From: Mycobacterium decipiens | GTDB taxonomy: Bacteria; Actinomycetota; Actinomycetes; Mycobacteriales; Mycobacteriaceae | Length of the DNA: 64,000 bases | Direction: 5' to 3' | Assembly (NCBI RefSeq): GCF_963853665.1 | Contig: NZ_OY970459.1 | Coordinates: forward strand, 2,232,001-2,296,000 | Part shown: in pieces, positions 1-8,858 of the stretch | How the letters are laid out: every line of letters starts with the position of its first letter | How positions within the stretch are numbered: position 1 is the first letter of the stretch | Made by a program: the position numbers and the translations under genes | The notes under the pieces: generated by a model | What the model was told of the DNA's origin: nothing | Seen by the model: the letters and a program-made list of their open reading frames with translations, nothing else | The model's database searches: none

Positions 1-1
1 G

Positions 2-475
2 GCCGACATCGTCAGCGGGTCACGCTATATGCCAGGCGGTTCACAGACTGGTGGGCCACGGTTGAAGACCCTCATGTCGCGGACGGCCGGGCTGAGTTTG
101 CATTATCTGGGTCGCCTGCCGACCCATGATGCCACCACGAACTTCCGTGCTTACAGCCGCCGGTTCCTCGACGATGTTGCAGTGCAGAGTGTGCGCGGAT
201 TCGAGGTGGGGCTGGAGCTCACGACGAAAGCGCATCTGCTTGGCTATCGGGTCGATGAGGTCCCCAGCAGCTGGACAGACCGAACCGCCGGCACCAGCAA
301 ATTCGACTTGGTCGGCTGGCTGCCAGCATATCTGCACTGGTACGGGCTGGCCATGCGGCGGCCGATGCTGCTTTGGGCCGGCGGGGGAGTGGCAGTGCTC
401 CTAGCCACACGGCTCATGCGCCGATGCCGTTTCGGTACACGCGGCGCAGCTGGGCGCGAAAGGCTATGTCACTAA
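2..475 (+). CDS. GT2 glycosyltransferase, C-terminal part (cut by window edge)
   Basis: The reading frame is open from base 2 and runs into the window edge, so only the last ~157 residues are present. The first residues (ADIVSGSRYMPGG) are the late GT2 / dolichol-phosphate-mannose-synthase-like segment in which an arginine follows VxGSR. A hydrophobic stretch near the C-terminus (PMLLWAGGGVAVLLATRLM) looks like one membrane anchor. The catalytic DxD region lies outside the window. By position at the left of the locus it probably corresponds to M. tuberculosis Rv1500 (recalled, not checked). It likely adds a sugar, or makes a polyprenyl-linked sugar, for the glycolipid made by this cluster. 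An internal ATG at 29 is not the true start. Confidence 0.75.
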   Translation, partial: ADIVSGSRYMPGGSQTGGPRLKTLMSRTAGLSLHYLGRLPTHDATTNFRAYSRRFLDDVAVQSVRGFEVGLELTTKAHLLGYRVDEVPSSWTDRTAGTSKFDLVGWLPAYLHWYGLAMRRPMLLWAGGGVAVLLATRLMRRCRFGTRGAAGRERLCH

Positions 476-625
476 GGTGAATTGGTGCTACCGACTAGTC
501 TGTCCGCCAGTATCACCAAGTGCGTTGGTGGCAGTACTGCTACACGGCTTCGCTCGCCGACTGGCGACCGTTCGCTGCTTGCAAGCCGCCATGTATCGGT
601 CCTACTCCGGCTACAATCCATCCGC

Positions 626-1066
626 ATGAAGCGTGTTGCACTGGTTGCCAGTGTGCTACTGCTGGCGGGGTGCGGGGGCGCCACGCACACCACAGCCTCG
701 ACCGTGACTATCACGCAAACTGTCACCGCTCAGCCCACCGCCGCTCGAACGGCGGGTCAGCAGCCGCCGCCACCTCCGGCACTCAAGACGGTTATCGACG
801 CCTACGGCAACCCGCAGAGCGTCATAGACCGCGACGGCGCGTATCTGATTCTTGTCGACGTAATGCCGGGCAGGTATCGCACAGCTGGTGGGACAATGTG
901 CTATTGGGCGCGGCTCCGCAGCACCAATACAAGGGATATCATCGATAGCCGGAAGAGCAGTGTTCCGCAGATAGTCGAGATAAACGAGAACGACACCGCG
1001 TTCTTGACGCAAAACTGTGGGACCTGGCAGATGGTACACATCTCGACCATCCTGGAGCCCTGGTGA
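626..1066 (+). CDS. Small putative lipoprotein
   Basis: This encodes 146 residues. The start at 626 is chosen because it gives a textbook lipoprotein signal: MKR, a hydrophobic core, then the lipobox LLAGC with the cysteine at about residue 16. The open frame extends upstream to 482, but that part has no signal-peptide character. The mature part opens with a Thr/Pro/Ala-rich linker and then a compact domain (roughly residues 55–146) with two cysteines (MCYWAR and QNCGTW) that may form a disulfide. No family is recognised. A lipid-anchored periplasmic accessory protein would fit an envelope-glycolipid locus, but that role is inferred from neighbours only. Confidence 0.7.
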   Translation: MKRVALVASVLLLAGCGGATHTTASTVTITQTVTAQPTAARTAGQQPPPPPALKTVIDAYGNPQSVIDRDGAYLILVDVMPGRYRTAGGTMCYWARLRSTNTRDIIDSRKSSVPQIVEINENDTAFLTQNCGTWQMVHISTILEPW

Positions 1067-1300
1067 CGATCCATGGTGAAATCTGTACGGCAACGCCGAA
1101 ACGGTCGATGTCGCTGATGGATTCAGGCTAAGCGTGCCGGCGCAAGGCATCGACACGTTGGGGTATTGGCCTATCGCCATCGTCGCACAGCTCGGTGAGG
1201 ACTTGCCACCAGCTTTAAAAGAGCGACGGAACTCCTCGGAAATCGTCGTCGCATTGGTGAAAGCTGCCAATTCTATTGGAGTCATTGGTAGTTTGCGGGC

Positions 1301-3274
1301 ATGGGGGTAGTCGCGTTGGTACCGGTGAGAACGTCGGGGAAGGTGAGAACATGGCTCTCGACAACAACATGGGGCTCCGTCCGTTGGCAACGGGGCCTCG
1401 TGGCCGGCATCGCTGGTGTCATGTTCTGGCCGCAGTCGGCGGTCAATCCTAGCGTCGGGCTCGATCCGTCTTGGCAGGCCGGGCTCGCCCTGGCCCGAGT
1501 GCAACACATTGCGTGGGGTAGTGAGCTCGTATTCACCTACGGACCCCTCGGGTTCCTCCGGACCAGCAGCTACTACACGTTTGGTCAATCGGTGCTCGCC
1601 GCGGCCTGCCAGGTGGCTATCATCGCCGCACTGTTCCTCGGCATCGCGGCAGCCCTGCGTCAGCGCCTCCCGCCGATGACATCGCTCGTCGGCGCGTTCA
1701 TCACGACCGGCATTGTCACCTTCCTGTCCGTCGGTCATGGCATTGCTTTCAAAGCGCCTTCTGCCCTGGAAATGATGTACCCCGAGCTGGTGGTTCTCGC
1801 GGCGTTCGTGTGGGCGAGCGTGCCCCTGTTGCAACAGGAGCCACGGCGGTCGACGGTATTCGCCACCTGCCTCGCGCTCGGTGCGGTGGCAGGCTTTCAG
1901 CTGCTGATGAAGTTCAACACCGGCCTCGCGATCGTGGCCGTCGCGCTGGCACTGTCGGTCCTGCTCGACTGGAAAGCGCTCGGCCGGCATTGCGCAACGG
2001 TGGCCGTGTTCGCGGCGTCCATTCCCATCTGCTGGGTGCTAGCCGGCCAACGACCGGGGGACCTGCCCGCATGGCTCCGGTCCAGCATCGCGATTGCATC
2101 GGGTTACGTTGACGGGATGGCCACCGTGCCCCTCCCACGATGGGCATTGCCCGCGGTCCTGTTAAGCCTTGCCTGGATCGGGGCGCTCTGCAGAATGTTC
2201 ATGTGGGGCGGATCGGAGATCCCCCGCCGTTACCTGGCGCTCGTCGGTCTCGCGACCGTGATCTCCGCCAAGGCCGCGTTCGGACGTTTCGAACCCTGGC
2301 ACTTCGCCATTCTGCTCGGCCTCATGGTCGTTACGCTGGCGATCACCCCTTGGTCCCGGGCTCGCCTGCCTGCTCTGGTGCTGGCTGCGGTAGCAATCGC
2401 TTTCGTGTTCGCCGTCGGGGTAGGAGGGGCACAGGCTGTCAACGGCCGCGTCGCGTTGGCGATGCAGGCACCCGCGCAAGCGGTCGACCGCCTGGCCGCG
2501 TTCGCTGTGCCCGGTCAGGTCGCAAGACGAATCGAACAAGCCAAGGCACGCCAGCGTGCGCTTTACGCCATCTCGGACCGCTTTATCGCCACCATCGGGT
2601 CGGGAACCGTTCACATTGACCCCCAAGAGATTTCGGCAGTCTGGGCCCACGATCTGGCGTGGCGCCCGACACCGGTCTTTCAGACCTATCAGGCTCTCAC
2701 GCCAATGCTCGATGACATGAATGCCGAATCACTTGCTCAAAGGCCACAATTCGTGCTGTCCCGGCTATCGGCAGCCTCGCCCGCCATCGGCCTCGATGGC
2801 CGGCTTGGCGTGCAAGAATCTCCCAAATATTCGCGTGCGCTGCTGTGCAACTACACCCTGAGCGGCATTGAGAACCGCTGGGCGCTCTTCACCCACACCC
2901 GCCCCCATTGCGGACCCCTCACCATGCTGTCGGAGGTCCCCATCAAGGAGCACGAGGCGATCCGGGTCCCCGACCCGAGCGGACCGGACAAGGCCGTCCT
3001 GGTGGGGATCGATCTGGATCAAACCTTCAACGACCGGCTCTACCAGGGCAAGGTCTTGCCGTTGACCACTTTCACGCTCCTTGTCGACGGGGTCACATAT
3101 CGCCTCATCGCCAAGAACGCAGCTGAGCCATTTCTTGTCAGCACCCCCGCGTCCGTCGCTGGCACCAACCTGCAAATCCATGCCCAAGCCATCGGCGTCG
3201 GCCGCACTGTAAACCTTCTTCAGCCTTTTGTCAGCGCGCGAGCGCGTTTCTACGAGATGAGTGTCGGGCACTGA
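1301..3274 (+). CDS. Polytopic membrane protein, candidate GT-C-type glycosyltransferase (paralogue 1)
   Basis: This 657-residue protein has about ten hydrophobic segments in residues ~30–385, then a soluble C-terminal domain of ~270 residues. After the first hydrophobic segment comes a conserved loop with GLDPSW and FTYGPLGFL. An acidic residue in the first outer loop plus a YGPL/YPPL-like motif is common in polyprenyl-phosphate-dependent GT-C transferases, so that fold is a reasonable guess, not a demonstration. The next gene is a paralogue aligning along its full length, 52 nt downstream. No convincing ribosome site precedes the ATG at 1301; a GTG at 1343 is an alternative start. It could instead be a polymerase- or flippase-like protein. 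Confidence 0.6.
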   Translation: MGVVALVPVRTSGKVRTWLSTTTWGSVRWQRGLVAGIAGVMFWPQSAVNPSVGLDPSWQAGLALARVQHIAWGSELVFTYGPLGFLRTSSYYTFGQSVLAAACQVAIIAALFLGIAAALRQRLPPMTSLVGAFITTGIVTFLSVGHGIAFKAPSALEMMYPELVVLAAFVWASVPLLQQEPRRSTVFATCLALGAVAGFQLLMKFNTGLAIVAVALALSVLLDWKALGRHCATVAVFAASIPICWVLAGQRPGDLPAWLRSSIAIASGYVDGMATVPLPRWALPAVLLSLAWIGALCRMFMWGGSEIPRRYLALVGLATVISAKAAFGRFEPWHFAILLGLMVVTLAITPWSRARLPALVLAAVAIAFVFAVGVGGAQAVNGRVALAMQAPAQAVDRLAAFAVPGQVARRIEQAKARQRALYAISDRFIATIGSGTVHIDPQEISAVWAHDLAWRPTPVFQTYQALTPMLDDMNAESLAQRPQFVLSRLSAASPAIGLDGRLGVQESPKYSRALLCNYTLSGIENRWALFTHTRPHCGPLTMLSEVPIKEHEAIRVPDPSGPDKAVLVGIDLDQTFNDRLYQGKVLPLTTFTLLVDGVTYRLIAKNAAEPFLVSTPASVAGTNLQIHAQAIGVGRTVNLLQPFVSARARFYEMSVGH

Positions 3275-3326
3275 CACTCAGGACAATCGGTCGTCTGGGT
3301 AGTCTCAGTGGGATTGCTATTTTGCG

Positions 3327-5255
3327 GTGATGGTGACACAGCGCTTGCAGCCCATCAGGACGTGGTGTTCAACCACAACATGGGGGTCCCGCCGTTGGCA
3401 ACAAGCCCTGGCGGCGCTGATCGCCGCTCTGACCATCGCGCCACAGTCTTCCGTCGACGCGAGTGTCGGTCTCGATCCGTCTTGGGAGGTTGTCGTTGCT
3501 TTAGCTCCAGCTCGGCACATCCGCTGGGGTCCCGACCTCGTGTTCACCTACGGGCCTCTCGGATACCTGCAAACCACCGCCTACTATGCGTTCGACCAAT
3601 CGGTACTTGCAACGGTCTACCAATTCGCCGTCGTCGCCGCACTATTCCTTGGCATCGCGGCGGTGTTGCGGCAACGCTGTGCGCCGATGACGTCTCTCAT
3701 CGGCGCGTTTTTCGCCACCTGGTTGGTAGCCATCCTCCAGGTGGGTCATGGGACCGCGTTGGGCATGATGTACCCCGAGCTGGTCATTCTCGCGGTGTTC
3801 GCGTGGGCGTCGGTCCCGCTGTTGCAGCGGGATCCCAAGCGGTCGACGATCTTTGTCGCGTGCACGGTCCTCGGCGCGGTCGCCGGGTTGCAACTCCTGG
3901 TGAAGTTCAACACCGGCCTGACCATTGTGGTTCTCGCACTGGCCGCATCGGTATTGCTCGGCTGGATGGCCGTAGTACGCCATTGCGCAACGCTGGCGGC
4001 GTTCTCGGCGTCCACGCTCGCCTGGTGGGTGCTCGCGGGCCAACAACTGCGGGACCTGCCCGCCTGGTTAAGGTCCAGCGCCGCCATCCTGTCCGGGTAC
4101 AACGAGTCGCAGGCGCTGCCCCTCACGCGGCTTGCCGTTCCGGCGATCCTGTTGTGCCTGGCGTGGATTGCGGTGTTGTGCGTGATATTTGTGCGCGGCG
4201 GCCCACGGATTCCCCGCAGCTTCGTGCTGTTTGTTGGGCTGTTGACGCTAATCACCATCAAGAGCGCATTCGGACGCTTCGACATATGGCACTTCAGCAT
4301 GTTGCTGGGGGTGATCGTTGTTGCGGTGGCGCTGGCTCCTGGCCTCCGAATTCGACATCGAGCGTCGGTGCTGGCTGCGGTCGTGTTCGTATTCGCGTTC
4401 AATGACGGGCCCCCCCTGGTCCGTCACCGTGTCGTGGCTGCCGTACAGGGGCCCGTGCAATCGATCGACCGCCTGCTCACGTTGGCGGTGCCCGGTCGCG
4501 TCGAGCAACGCATTGCACGCGCCAAGGCGCGGCAGCGTGCGACCTACGCAGTACCGGAGCGCTTCATCAAAACCATTGGCTCACAAGCCGTCCACGTCGA
4601 CCCCGATGAAACCTCAGTTGTATGGGCCTACGACCTGGCGTGGCGTCCCGCACCCGTGTTCGCGACATACTCGGCGTACACGCCGTCGCTCGACAAACTG
4701 AATAGCAATACGCTGGCCGACGGGCCCGCATTTGTCCTATCGCGTGTGTCCGCGAAATTGCCTGCGACCGGCATCGACAACCGGCTCGGCACGCAGGAAT
4801 CCCCACTGTATTCGCGTGCGCTGTTATGCAATTTCACGCTCAGCGGGGTCGAGAACCACTGGGCGTTATTCACCCACACCCGCCCCCGCTGCGGACCGCT
4901 TACCCCACTATCGGAAGTCCACGTCGACAACAACAACTCGGTCAGCGTCCCGGCGCCAAGCCGGCCGGACATGGCGATCCTGGTGGCGATAGACCTCGAG
5001 CCAACCGTCGTCGACCGGCTCTTCGGTGGCACTATCGCTCCGCTGACCACTTTCACGGTCGTGCTCGACGGGGTCAGCTACCGCCTCATCGCCGGAAACG
5101 CGGCCGAGCCATTTATCGTCGTCAGCCCGCCCTCGGTCAACGGTACGAACCTGGATATCCATGCCCACACCATCGGCGTCGGTCGGACCCGGGCAGTGGG
5201 GCCCGACGGCGCACACGCCCACCTGCGCTTCTTCGAAATGGGTGTGGGGCCGTGA
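3327..5255 (+). CDS. Polytopic membrane protein, candidate GT-C-type glycosyltransferase (paralogue 2)
   Basis: This 642-residue protein is the tandem paralogue of the gene ending at 3274. It shares the opening RTWxSTTTWGSxRWQ, the outer-loop GLDPSW, the FTYGPLGYL motif, a KFNTGL segment and a C-terminal domain containing NHWALFTHTRPRCGPLT. Hydrophobic segments again fill the first ~370 residues, followed by a soluble domain on the same side as in paralogue 1. The start could be GTG at 3327 or ATG at 3330. The pair is best explained by an old tandem duplication, since the copies differ throughout. Two transferases of different sugar or acceptor specificity would be a natural outcome, but substrate cannot be inferred. 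Confidence 0.6.
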   Translation: MMVTQRLQPIRTWCSTTTWGSRRWQQALAALIAALTIAPQSSVDASVGLDPSWEVVVALAPARHIRWGPDLVFTYGPLGYLQTTAYYAFDQSVLATVYQFAVVAALFLGIAAVLRQRCAPMTSLIGAFFATWLVAILQVGHGTALGMMYPELVILAVFAWASVPLLQRDPKRSTIFVACTVLGAVAGLQLLVKFNTGLTIVVLALAASVLLGWMAVVRHCATLAAFSASTLAWWVLAGQQLRDLPAWLRSSAAILSGYNESQALPLTRLAVPAILLCLAWIAVLCVIFVRGGPRIPRSFVLFVGLLTLITIKSAFGRFDIWHFSMLLGVIVVAVALAPGLRIRHRASVLAAVVFVFAFNDGPPLVRHRVVAAVQGPVQSIDRLLTLAVPGRVEQRIARAKARQRATYAVPERFIKTIGSQAVHVDPDETSVVWAYDLAWRPAPVFATYSAYTPSLDKLNSNTLADGPAFVLSRVSAKLPATGIDNRLGTQESPLYSRALLCNFTLSGVENHWALFTHTRPRCGPLTPLSEVHVDNNNSVSVPAPSRPDMAILVAIDLEPTVVDRLFGGTIAPLTTFTVVLDGVSYRLIAGNAAEPFIVVSPPSVNGTNLDIHAHTIGVGRTRAVGPDGAHAHLRFFEMGVGP

Positions 5256-5470
5256 CCGAAATTGGCGAGTGAGGGTGCGCGCGCCGGCCTGCGCAGGCAC
5301 TTGGCAGCGCAGGCGTGATGCCGAGGGTCACCAGCACCGCGGCGATCTTGCCGTACCGGTGATCGATGAAGTTGCCCGCCGGCACCGAGCAGGCGGTGAA
5401 GATCGCGCTGGTCGTGGATGAGCTGAATCAGCAACCCCGACGGCGCCGATCCGGGGCAGGTCGAATTCGG

Positions 5471-6487
5471 TCATTGGAGTCTTTCGAATGCGGCGATCTG
5501 CTGGCGGGTCATGGTAAGGGCGTCAGTGCCGGCGCGTACGCGCCGCTCCCAGTCGATCGTCCAAGCCAGGGCATCGCGGAAGTTGAGCCGATTGCGCCAG
5601 CCCAGTTCGTATTGCGCCTTAGTGGAGTCGAGGGCCAGCAGGCTGGCCTCGTGTGGATTGTTGCCCTCATCGAGGTCCCAATTCGCGCCGCCGCCCCACA
5701 GCTCGGCAGCCAGCATGGCCACCTGGCCAACGTCGACGAAGCTGTCGTGGCCCGGCCCGAAGTTCCACTGGCCCAGACCGAATCCGGCCAGTAGCGCGTC
5801 GATGAGGGTGAGGTAACCGTTGAGGCAGTCCAGTACGTGCTGCCATGGCCGTACTGCGCGCGGGAACCGTAACAGCGGCGCCTGGCCGCGCGCGTAGGCG
5901 GCCACCAGGTCCGGCAGCAGCCGCTCCCGGCTGATGTCGCCGCCGCCGATGACGTTGCCGGCGCGGGCAATCGCGGTGGGAGCGCCGGGAAAGCTGCGAA
6001 CCCACGACTGGGTCAGCAGGTCGGCCATCGCCTTTGACGCGCTATAGGGATCGTCGCCACCGAGGGGGTCGGTTTCGACGTAGCCGGCCTCCTGGTTGAT
6101 GTTGCGATACACCTTGTCGGTGGTCACGACGACGTGTGCACGCACCGACGCGGTGGCGGCGACGGATTCCAGCAGGTTGAGCGTGCCGATGGTGTTGGTC
6201 TCGTAGGTGTACCGCGGGTTGCGATACGACTCGCGAACCAGCGACTGGGCGGCCATGTGCACTACGACGTCCGGGGCAGCCGTCTTCACCGCTGCCATGG
6301 TGGCCGCCGCGTCGCGGATGTCCACCCGGAAGTCAAAGACAAGCTGGTCGGCGAGCCCCGTCCGCTCGAACAGACTGCCCTCATGTGGGTCGAGGGCCAG
6401 GCCTGACACCTGATGTCCGCGGCTTAGCAGCAGCAGCGCAAGCCAGGGCCCCTTAAACCCAGTGTGCCCGGTAACCAGGTAATGCAC
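5471..6487 (-). CDS. rfbG: CDP-glucose 4,6-dehydratase
   Basis: This 338-residue extended SDR protein converts CDP-D-glucose to CDP-4-keto-6-deoxyglucose, the entry to CDP-linked deoxy and dideoxy sugars. The NAD-binding signature is GHTGFKGPW at the N-terminus. TTDKVY and the catalytic YSASK follow, and GNVIGGGD with PWQHVLDCLNGY is diagnostic of the CDP-glucose dehydratase branch rather than the dTDP or GDP branches. The GTG at 6487 (VHYLVTGHTG) is preferred because family members begin close to the Rossmann strand; an ATG at 6514 would add nine residues. No CDP-glucose synthase or downstream CDP-sugar enzyme is visible, so the rest of the pathway must lie elsewhere. Confidence 0.85.
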   Translation of the reverse strand: MHYLVTGHTGFKGPWLALLLLSRGHQVSGLALDPHEGSLFERTGLADQLVFDFRVDIRDAAATMAAVKTAAPDVVVHMAAQSLVRESYRNPRYTYETNTIGTLNLLESVAATASVRAHVVVTTDKVYRNINQEAGYVETDPLGGDDPYSASKAMADLLTQSWVRSFPGAPTAIARAGNVIGGGDISRERLLPDLVAAYARGQAPLLRFPRAVRPWQHVLDCLNGYLTLIDALLAGFGLGQWNFGPGHDSFVDVGQVAMLAAELWGGGANWDLDEGNNPHEASLLALDSTKAQYELGWRNRLNFRDALAWTIDWERRVRAGTDALTMTRQQIAAFERLQ

Positions 6488-6677
6488 GGTTATCGCGCGA
6501 CCTCGGCTATGCATCCTCGGATCGAGTCCGGCACCCACCCAGACGGTTCACTGCTGATGGTCAGCTCCTTTCGGCGGCCGTCGAGAGCCTATCGTGGTGG
6601 CGATGCGGCCTATCGGGTCGCGATTGATGTCGGCCGGCCCCGAGCGGCATGTTTGCAGCCTCACCGGCTAGCAGCGG

Positions 6678-7424
6678 CTACCGGGGTGGCTTCATAAGAA
6701 TTGCTTGCCCCCCGGTCGGCAGCCTGAGTATTTGCAACCCACGGTCGCGAGCAAAACGATCGTAGCCGACCTTCTGTTGGTAATGGCGGGGCCACCCGTA
6801 ATCGTCCATGATAACGACGCCAAACGGCACAATCTTCGGCCAAAAATACTCAAGCGCGGCGATTTCTGGTGCGGTGCAATTCATATCGAGATGTAGATAT
6901 GCGATCTGTTCGCTTGTAACTCTTTCGAGCGTACCCGGAACTGAACCTTGGACTAACTCAACAAAGTCCAGTCCGGCGAAGTTCTTCTGCACGCGCTCAA
7001 AGCAGTCGGAATAGTCGAGATAGCCGGCGTGGGCCTCTTCCTCCGGCGTGAGTTGAGAGCGGTCCAGTCCCTGGAACGTATCAAGAAGCCAGAAACGTTT
7101 CCGGAGGCGTCCGAAGTCGGTGTGGGTGATGACCGCCATCGCGGTACCACCGTGGTCGACGCCGCACTCGACAAAATCACCCGCCAGTGCCGAGGCATGG
7201 TTGGCGGCCCAACACAACACGTGAATGCGCCAGCGCACATTCCATCTGCCAAATGATCCGGTTGCCTTCGCGGCCGCATAGACGCGCTTGAATTGTTCTG
7301 TCTTGCGGAAGTCCGCATTGGTTGTTGTGAAGAGGCCGTCCTCGTAAAAGCTCGTCCGCAATCGCCGCGCCATAAACAGGGTGTTGGCTATCGGGTGCGG
7401 CAGATTTTGAATAAAGCTTCGCAT
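6678..7424 (-). CDS. TylF/MycF-like O-methyltransferase
   Basis: This 248-residue class I SAM methyltransferase resembles the macrocin O-methyltransferase (TylF/MycF) family, which methylates sugar hydroxyls. The SAM-binding motif is GDFVECGVDHGGTA. It is followed by LLDTFQGLD, the QGSVPGTL acidic-loop region, LHLDMN and VIMDDYGWP. The paired aspartates in the last two motifs match the metal-binding residues of that family. The ATG is at 7424. It sits on the same strand as the CDP-glucose dehydratase downstream, separated by ~190 nt. It may put the O-methyl group on a deoxyhexose of the glycolipid; methylated sugars are typical of mycobacterial LOS and PGL. The precise sugar is unknown. Confidence 0.8.
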   Translation of the reverse strand: MRSFIQNLPHPIANTLFMARRLRTSFYEDGLFTTTNADFRKTEQFKRVYAAAKATGSFGRWNVRWRIHVLCWAANHASALAGDFVECGVDHGGTAMAVITHTDFGRLRKRFWLLDTFQGLDRSQLTPEEEAHAGYLDYSDCFERVQKNFAGLDFVELVQGSVPGTLERVTSEQIAYLHLDMNCTAPEIAALEYFWPKIVPFGVVIMDDYGWPRHYQQKVGYDRFARDRGLQILRLPTGGQAILMKPPR

Positions 7425-7841
7425 CGGTCTCCCTTGAGCTTGTTCACTACTGCAAAACTACCCGGTCACAAAACGGGACAATACTTCGGAGTGAGTCGGG
7501 GCGCGGAACGCGGGTCCCGAGTGGATTGGGGACAACGGGCTCCTGTCGAGAGTTGCTCGATCCGAACGTCGGCGCAGCCGCGCTCGCCTTGGCGAGGCTT
7601 GCCGACGTGCCGGTCGAGTGCGTCCCTGCGATCGACGAATGGTACGGCGGGGCTCAAACCGGCTCGATCTAGCTGCCTCGCGGCAACCCCGGCTCGGCGG
7701 CCCTGTTGGCACATTCTCCGTGCTCAGCGGCCAAACAGGGACCGGATTGGATCACCGGTATCCGCACCCGGGTATCGAAATCGTCCGGCGATCATTGCGA
7801 AAGCGCCGCGCCAAGCCGACCTGGGAACTAAATTTACGGCC
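7425..7841. other. Divergent intergenic region without a recognised gene
   Basis: This 417-nt stretch separates the minus-strand methyltransferase from the plus-strand GT2 gene and must hold both promoters. One frame is stop-free through it and into the GT2 gene, but it is low-complexity Arg/Ser/Pro translation and runs antisense into the methyltransferase, so it is not taken as coding. A short stretch around 7553–7672 reads like decayed protein (LDPNVGAAALALARLADV, then a stop), possibly a remnant of an unidentified gene. No clear operator or hairpin was seen. Confidence 0.4.
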
Positions 7842-8849
7842 ATGGCTGCGATGGGTCGCCCGGCGATTTCGGTGGTGGCGCCTTGCTTTGACGAGGAGGA
7901 GGTTCTACCGGAGTTCCTGCGCCGGGTGGGGGCTGTGTTGGATTCGCTGGGGGGAACCAGCGAGATCGTCTTGGTCGACGATGGTTCGCGTGATCTGACC
8001 TGGGAGGTCATGTCCAAGGCGGCGGCAGAGGATCCGCGCATTGTCGCGGTTCGTCTGATGCGTAACCATGGTCATCAGCTGGCGCTGACGGCGGGACTGA
8101 GTGCCTGCCGCGGCGAACGCGTACTGATCATCGACGCCGATCTGCAGGATCCGCCCGAGCTCCTGCCCGACATGATGGCGTTGATGGACCAAGGTGCCGA
8201 CGTCGTTTATGGCCAGCGCCGCCAACGCGAAGGCGAGGGTGTGTTCAAACGCGCCACTGCCAGCATCTTCTACCGCACCCTCAGCCGCGTTACCGATGTC
8301 GACATCCCGTGCGACACCGGTGATTTCCGTTTGATCACCCGCACCGTTCTCGACCTGCTGATGGCAATGCCCGAGCGCCACCGCTTCGTCCGCGGCATGG
8401 TCGCCTGGATCGGTGGCAAGCAGGTTCCATTGGTCTACGACCGAAAGGCCAGGGTGGCCGGGCAGAGCAAATACCCGTTCACCAAGATGGTGCGTTTTGC
8501 GGCCGACGCGGTTTGCGGCTTCTCCGTGGCGCCGCTCAAGCTGTCGATGATGCTCGGCTGGGTGATGGCGGCCGTCGGATTCTTCTTTGCCATCTACTCG
8601 AGTGTGGGCGCAATACTCGGACACACCGTCCCGGGCTGGAGTTCGCTGATGGCCGCACTCGGCATATTGAGCGGTATGCAGTTCCTGATGCTCGGAGCTA
8701 TCGGGGCCTACCTCGGTCGATTGTATGACCAGAGCAAAGGTCGGCCGCTGTACATAGTCCGGGAGACCGTGAGCTCTGGTGAAAACGTCGTCGTACCCAC
8801 GATGCCGGCTAGTGCGGCTGTAGCGTCGTTGACTCGCCCGTCGGATTAG
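7842..8849 (+). CDS. Polyprenyl-phosphate sugar synthase (GtrB/DPM1-like GT2)
   Basis: This 335-residue membrane GT2 transfers a nucleotide-activated sugar to polyprenyl phosphate on the cytoplasmic face. The catalytic domain opens with ISVVAPCFDEEEVLPEFLRR, with VDDGSRD and DADLQDPPELLP as the nucleotide- and metal-binding motifs. GDFRLITR and the acceptor-region RGMVAWIGG follow. Two transmembrane helices at the C-terminus (around residues 235–300) are the standard GtrB layout. The start is ATG 7842 or 7851, just before the first beta strand. The GtrA flippase gene begins 9 nt after the stop and a third gene overlaps that one, so the three form one operon. Confidence 0.85.
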   Translation: MAAMGRPAISVVAPCFDEEEVLPEFLRRVGAVLDSLGGTSEIVLVDDGSRDLTWEVMSKAAAEDPRIVAVRLMRNHGHQLALTAGLSACRGERVLIIDADLQDPPELLPDMMALMDQGADVVYGQRRQREGEGVFKRATASIFYRTLSRVTDVDIPCDTGDFRLITRTVLDLLMAMPERHRFVRGMVAWIGGKQVPLVYDRKARVAGQSKYPFTKMVRFAADAVCGFSVAPLKLSMMLGWVMAAVGFFFAIYSSVGAILGHTVPGWSSLMAALGILSGMQFLMLGAIGAYLGRLYDQSKGRPLYIVRETVSSGENVVVPTMPASAAVASLTRPSD

Positions 8850-8858
8850 CTGAGTGTC

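Noticed and set aside
656..1990. 444-residue minus-strand open frame
   Set aside because: It overlaps the lipoprotein and the first membrane protein. Its translation is His/Arg/Glu-rich, as expected for a frame opposite a high-GC gene.
7293..7841. N-terminal extension of the GtrB-like GT2 frame
   Set aside because: It is open but runs antisense into the methyltransferase gene and has Arg/Ser/Pro-rich, non-conserved-looking composition. The GT2 domain begins right at the chosen start.
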